DNA from: DASXUC01 sp036004445
Lineage (GTDB): Bacteria > Sysuimicrobiota > Sysuimicrobiia > Sysuimicrobiales > Kaftiobacteriaceae
Assembly (NCBI GenBank): GCA_036004445.1
Contig: DASYRL010000025.1
Location: forward strand, 1 to 31,706
DNA length: 31,706 nt
Direction of reading: 5' to 3'
Made by a program: the position numbers and the translations under genes. Below the pieces are notes generated by a model that was not told the DNA's origin, ran no database searches, and saw nothing but the letters and a program-made list of their open reading frames with translations. Below are positions 29,619 to 31,706 of the stretch, piece by piece; positions within the stretch are counted from its first letter, which is position 1; the number at the start of each line of letters is the position of its first letter.

Positions 29619-30475
29619 TCGGGCGGGTACTTCTTGGGGTTCTGGCGGTCGCCGCTGCCCTTACCCTGCCCTCTCCCCGTTGGGGAGAGGGTGGGGGTGA
29701 GGGGGTTCGGATTTCCGTCTCGCCCGCAGTGGTGCCGCAGGGCGGCACGGTGGAGGTGGTCGTCAGCGGCCTCGGCGCGTCGCGGGCCTGGGTGCGCTTT
29801 GCCGGGCGGACGTGGCCGCTGTACGAATCGGGCGGAGTCTGGCGGACCTTCCTGGGAACCGATCCGCTTACCGCGCCGGGCCGCCGCGGGCTCACGGTCG
29901 AAGCGTCGGGGCCCTCGGGCACGGGGGTGGCCGTGCGAGCGGGACTGACGGTTCGCCGGGTCGCCTTTCCAGTCCGGCGCATCACCCTCGCGCCGGACCG
30001 GCGGAACCTGCTCGACCCGCGGCTGGCAGAAGAAGAGGGGCGCAAAGTAGCGGCCGCCCTGAGGACCCTGTCGGCGGAGCGGTTCTGGCAGGGCCCGTTC
30101 CGGATTCCGGTACGCGGAGCCGTCACCTCGCCGTATGGCGTCGTCAGCATGTATCAGGGGCAGATCCGGGGGTTTCACCGCGGCGTTGACCTGGCGGCTC
30201 CGGCGGGCGCTCCGGTGTACGCGGCGAATGATGGCATTGTGCGGCTGGCCGGATCCCTGCCCCTGTCGGGCAATGCCGTGCTGCTCGACCACGGGATGGG
30301 AATCGTCACGTCCTACCTGCATCAATCGAAGGTCTTCGTCCGCGCCGGGCAGCGGGTCCGGCGTGGGGAAATAATCGGACGGGTCGGCAGCACCGGACTA
30401 TCGACCGGACCCCACCTGCATTGGGGGTTCCGCATCAACGGGGTGCACGTCGATCCGATGCCGTGGACGAGGTGA
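29615..30475 (+). CDS. M23 family endopeptidase (LytM-type), exported
   Basis: M23 enzymes are zinc endopeptidases that cut peptidoglycan cross-bridges, or act as activators of amidases. The 286 residues have a hydrophobic signal segment (3-17), a beta-rich domain (about 31-115), a linker, and the LytM domain (about 160-284). Zinc ligands and catalytic residues are present: H188 and D192 in GFHRGVDLAAPAGAPVYA, and H267/H269 in TGPHLHWGF; H236 lies in TSYLHQS. GTG at 29615 overlaps the P1 peptidase stop. Between signal and mature domain the residues LTLPSPRWGEGGGEGV are encoded by a palindromic repeat (29669-29691), which looks inserted. Active enzyme predicted. Confidence 0.92.
   Translation: MIGRVLLGVLAVAAALTLPSPRWGEGGGEGVRISVSPAVVPQGGTVEVVVSGLGASRAWVRFAGRTWPLYESGGVWRTFLGTDPLTAPGRRGLTVEASGPSGTGVAVRAGLTVRRVAFPVRRITLAPDRRNLLDPRLAEEEGRKVAAALRTLSAERFWQGPFRIPVRGAVTSPYGVVSMYQGQIRGFHRGVDLAAPAGAPVYAANDGIVRLAGSLPLSGNAVLLDHGMGIVTSYLHQSKVFVRAGQRVRRGEIIGRVGSTGLSTGPHLHWGFRINGVHVDPMPWTR
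29658..29706. repeat. REP-type palindrome within the M23 coding sequence
   Basis: CCCTCTCCCC (29669-29678) and GGGGAGAGGG (29682-29691) form a perfect 10-base stem around GTT. Outer arms continue as CCCT-TACCC on the left and GGGGGTG-AGGG on the right. The composition (CCCTCACCCC...CCCTCTCCCC) matches a palindromic repeat type widespread between genes of GC-rich bacteria, whose usual translation contains LTLPSP. Here it sits in frame inside a gene, just after the signal peptide. Confidence 0.65.
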
Positions 30476-30483
30476 CCAGCACG

Positions 30484-31706
30484 ATGAGGTTCGGGCCGAG
30501 CCGATGGCGGTTGACCACAAGTCTGACGCTCACAGTGGCCGTCCTGTTTCTGACCGTGATGTTCTTCACGTTCCTCACGTATCGTGACCTCACCGCCGAA
30601 CGTGAGGGCGCCGAGATCGAGAACGCGGTCGCGATCAGCCGCACCGTCGCGGCGCAGGTCGACGGGTTTGTCCAAGACTTGGAGGGGACGACGCTCGCGG
30701 CGGCGCTCGCGCTGGGCAACGAGCCCGGTCTATCCCACCAGCGCACTGGTCCCTACCTCAAGGCGATCCGCGATAACTATACGACGCTGCGCGCCCTGTT
30801 CCTGACTGATCTGCAGGGGCATGTGATTGCCTCGGCATCGGGGGAAGGCATCGGGCTCGACCTTTCCAAGCGTCCCTATCTGCAGCGGCTGCGGGCGGGG
30901 GAGCAGACCACGTGGAGCCACGGGATCAAGGGCATCGCCAGCGGTCAGACCACGATCGCGTTCGGGCGGCGGGTCGTCGATACCGCCGGTCACACACGGG
31001 CGTACCTCATCGTGGCATTCTATCCACCGAGCCTGATGGCCAGGCTCCGCGCCACCCTGCCGGCCGACGCGATGGTCACCCTGCTCGACGACGAAGGGAA
31101 CGTCTTGTACAGCACGCACTTCCCTGAACGGAGCGCGGTTCCCGATCTCAGTGCGCTGCCCTCGGTCCGGGAAGTACTCGCGGGCCGTCCCGTTCATCTC
31201 ATCGGCGACGCCGCGCCGTTCTCGAGCGGCGCGGCGTTCGGCGCCATGGTGCCGGTGACCCGTACGCGCTGGGCGATTGTGCTCACGCGGCCGCTGGCGC
31301 CGCTGCAGGCGGCGCTGCGGGACCCGGTCCTCGAACAAGTCATCGCGATTTCGGCGGTGATGCTGCTGGCGCTCAGCCTGTTCGTCGTCATCGCCCGCTG
31401 GCTGGTCCGCCCGCTGGAAGGACTGGCCAGGTCCGCTGCCGCTATCGCGCGTGGAGAGACTCCGCGGATCATCCAACCGAGCGGTCCCGCGGAGGTCGCG
31501 CAGCTGGCCGAGGGCATGGGCGTGATGGCCCGCTCGGTCGACGAACGCGAGCGGACGCTGCAGTTCATCAACGAGGCCAGCCGGCAGCTGGCGAGCACGC
31601 TCGACTACGAGACGACGCTGCGCGCGATTGCTCACCTCGCCGTCGATCGGATCGCGGACTGGTGCGTGGTGGACGTCGTTGACGAGGACGGCCGGCTTCG
31701 CCGGCT
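30484..31706 (+). CDS. membrane sensor with Cache-like, HAMP and GAF domains (3' end outside window)
   Basis: The frame is open to the right edge, giving at least 407 residues. A membrane helix (about 13-32) is followed by a long extracytoplasmic sensor region of double-Cache type (about 36-275, with LRALFLTDLQGHVIASASG, RPYLQRLRAGE and TAGHTRAYLIVAFYPP). A second helix (about 285-305), a HAMP segment (RWLVRPLEGLARSAAAIARGE), a coil and the beginning of a GAF domain (LQFINEASRQLASTLDYETT) come after it. The output domain lies beyond the window: kinase, cyclase or phosphatase are all possible. ATG at 30484 is chosen because GAGGTGA lies 8 bases upstream; a GTG at 30472 overlapping the M23 stop is an alternative. 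Confidence 0.82.
   Translation, partial: MRFGPSRWRLTTSLTLTVAVLFLTVMFFTFLTYRDLTAEREGAEIENAVAISRTVAAQVDGFVQDLEGTTLAAALALGNEPGLSHQRTGPYLKAIRDNYTTLRALFLTDLQGHVIASASGEGIGLDLSKRPYLQRLRAGEQTTWSHGIKGIASGQTTIAFGRRVVDTAGHTRAYLIVAFYPPSLMARLRATLPADAMVTLLDDEGNVLYSTHFPERSAVPDLSALPSVREVLAGRPVHLIGDAAPFSSGAAFGAMVPVTRTRWAIVLTRPLAPLQAALRDPVLEQVIAISAVMLLALSLFVVIARWLVRPLEGLARSAAAIARGETPRIIQPSGPAEVAQLAEGMGVMARSVDERERTLQFINEASRQLASTLDYETTLRAIAHLAVDRIADWCVVDVVDEDGRLRR

Overview
This is a high-GC bacterial chromosome segment, densely coded, with many genes joined by ATGA or GTGA stop/start overlaps. The left edge has a pgk-tpiA-secG-tRNA-Leu order. Together with copper-amine-oxidase-type stalk domains, zinc-ribbon membrane proteins and a split Ku/LigD repair set, this suggests a Terrabacteria-type lineage (Armatimonadota, Sysuimicrobiota, Chloroflexota or deep Firmicutes-like). 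That placement is inference; no marker in the window settles it.

Layout. 1-2125: end of the lower-glycolysis operon (pgk, tpiA), a palindrome-rich spacer, and secG. 2229-2640: tRNA-Leu(GAG), followed by an unusual hairpin array in which the 3' end of the tRNA is repeated. 2651-5511: an Acg-type nitroreductase divergent from dodecin, then two secreted proteins (copper-amine-oxidase-like stalk protein, CHRD protein). 5512-5929: non-coding, with a likely amidohydrolase gene remnant. 5930-6727: Ku on the minus strand.

6775-15657 is the most original part. Eight tightly packed plus-strand genes encode an M48/HtpX-like membrane protein that has lost its zinc-binding residues, a zinc-ribbon membrane protein, a polytopic membrane protein, a 1000-residue coiled-coil protein with a signal anchor, and four more zinc-ribbon proteins. 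The last of these ends in three extracytoplasmic beta-rich repeats on Pro/Ala linkers. I recognise no described system with this composition. It looks like an envelope-spanning assembly.

15697-16040: a minus-strand CsbD-like/DUF3096 stress pair. 16136-20244: LigD-type phosphoesterase, ligase and polymerase as three separate overlapping genes, then an amidase and a small membrane protein. With Ku they would make a bacterial NHEJ pathway.

20241-28422 (minus): a cyclic-di-GMP locus with HD-GYP, GAF-GGDEF and PAS-GAF-HD-GYP genes joined by 4-base overlaps. Upstream of it is a PAS/GAF sensor with a histidine-kinase ATPase domain but no recognisable phospho-acceptor histidine. 28560-31706 (plus, divergent): a P1-family (DmpA-like) peptidase, an M23 endopeptidase carrying a palindromic repeat inside its coding sequence, and the start of a membrane sensor (Cache-HAMP-GAF) that runs off the window.
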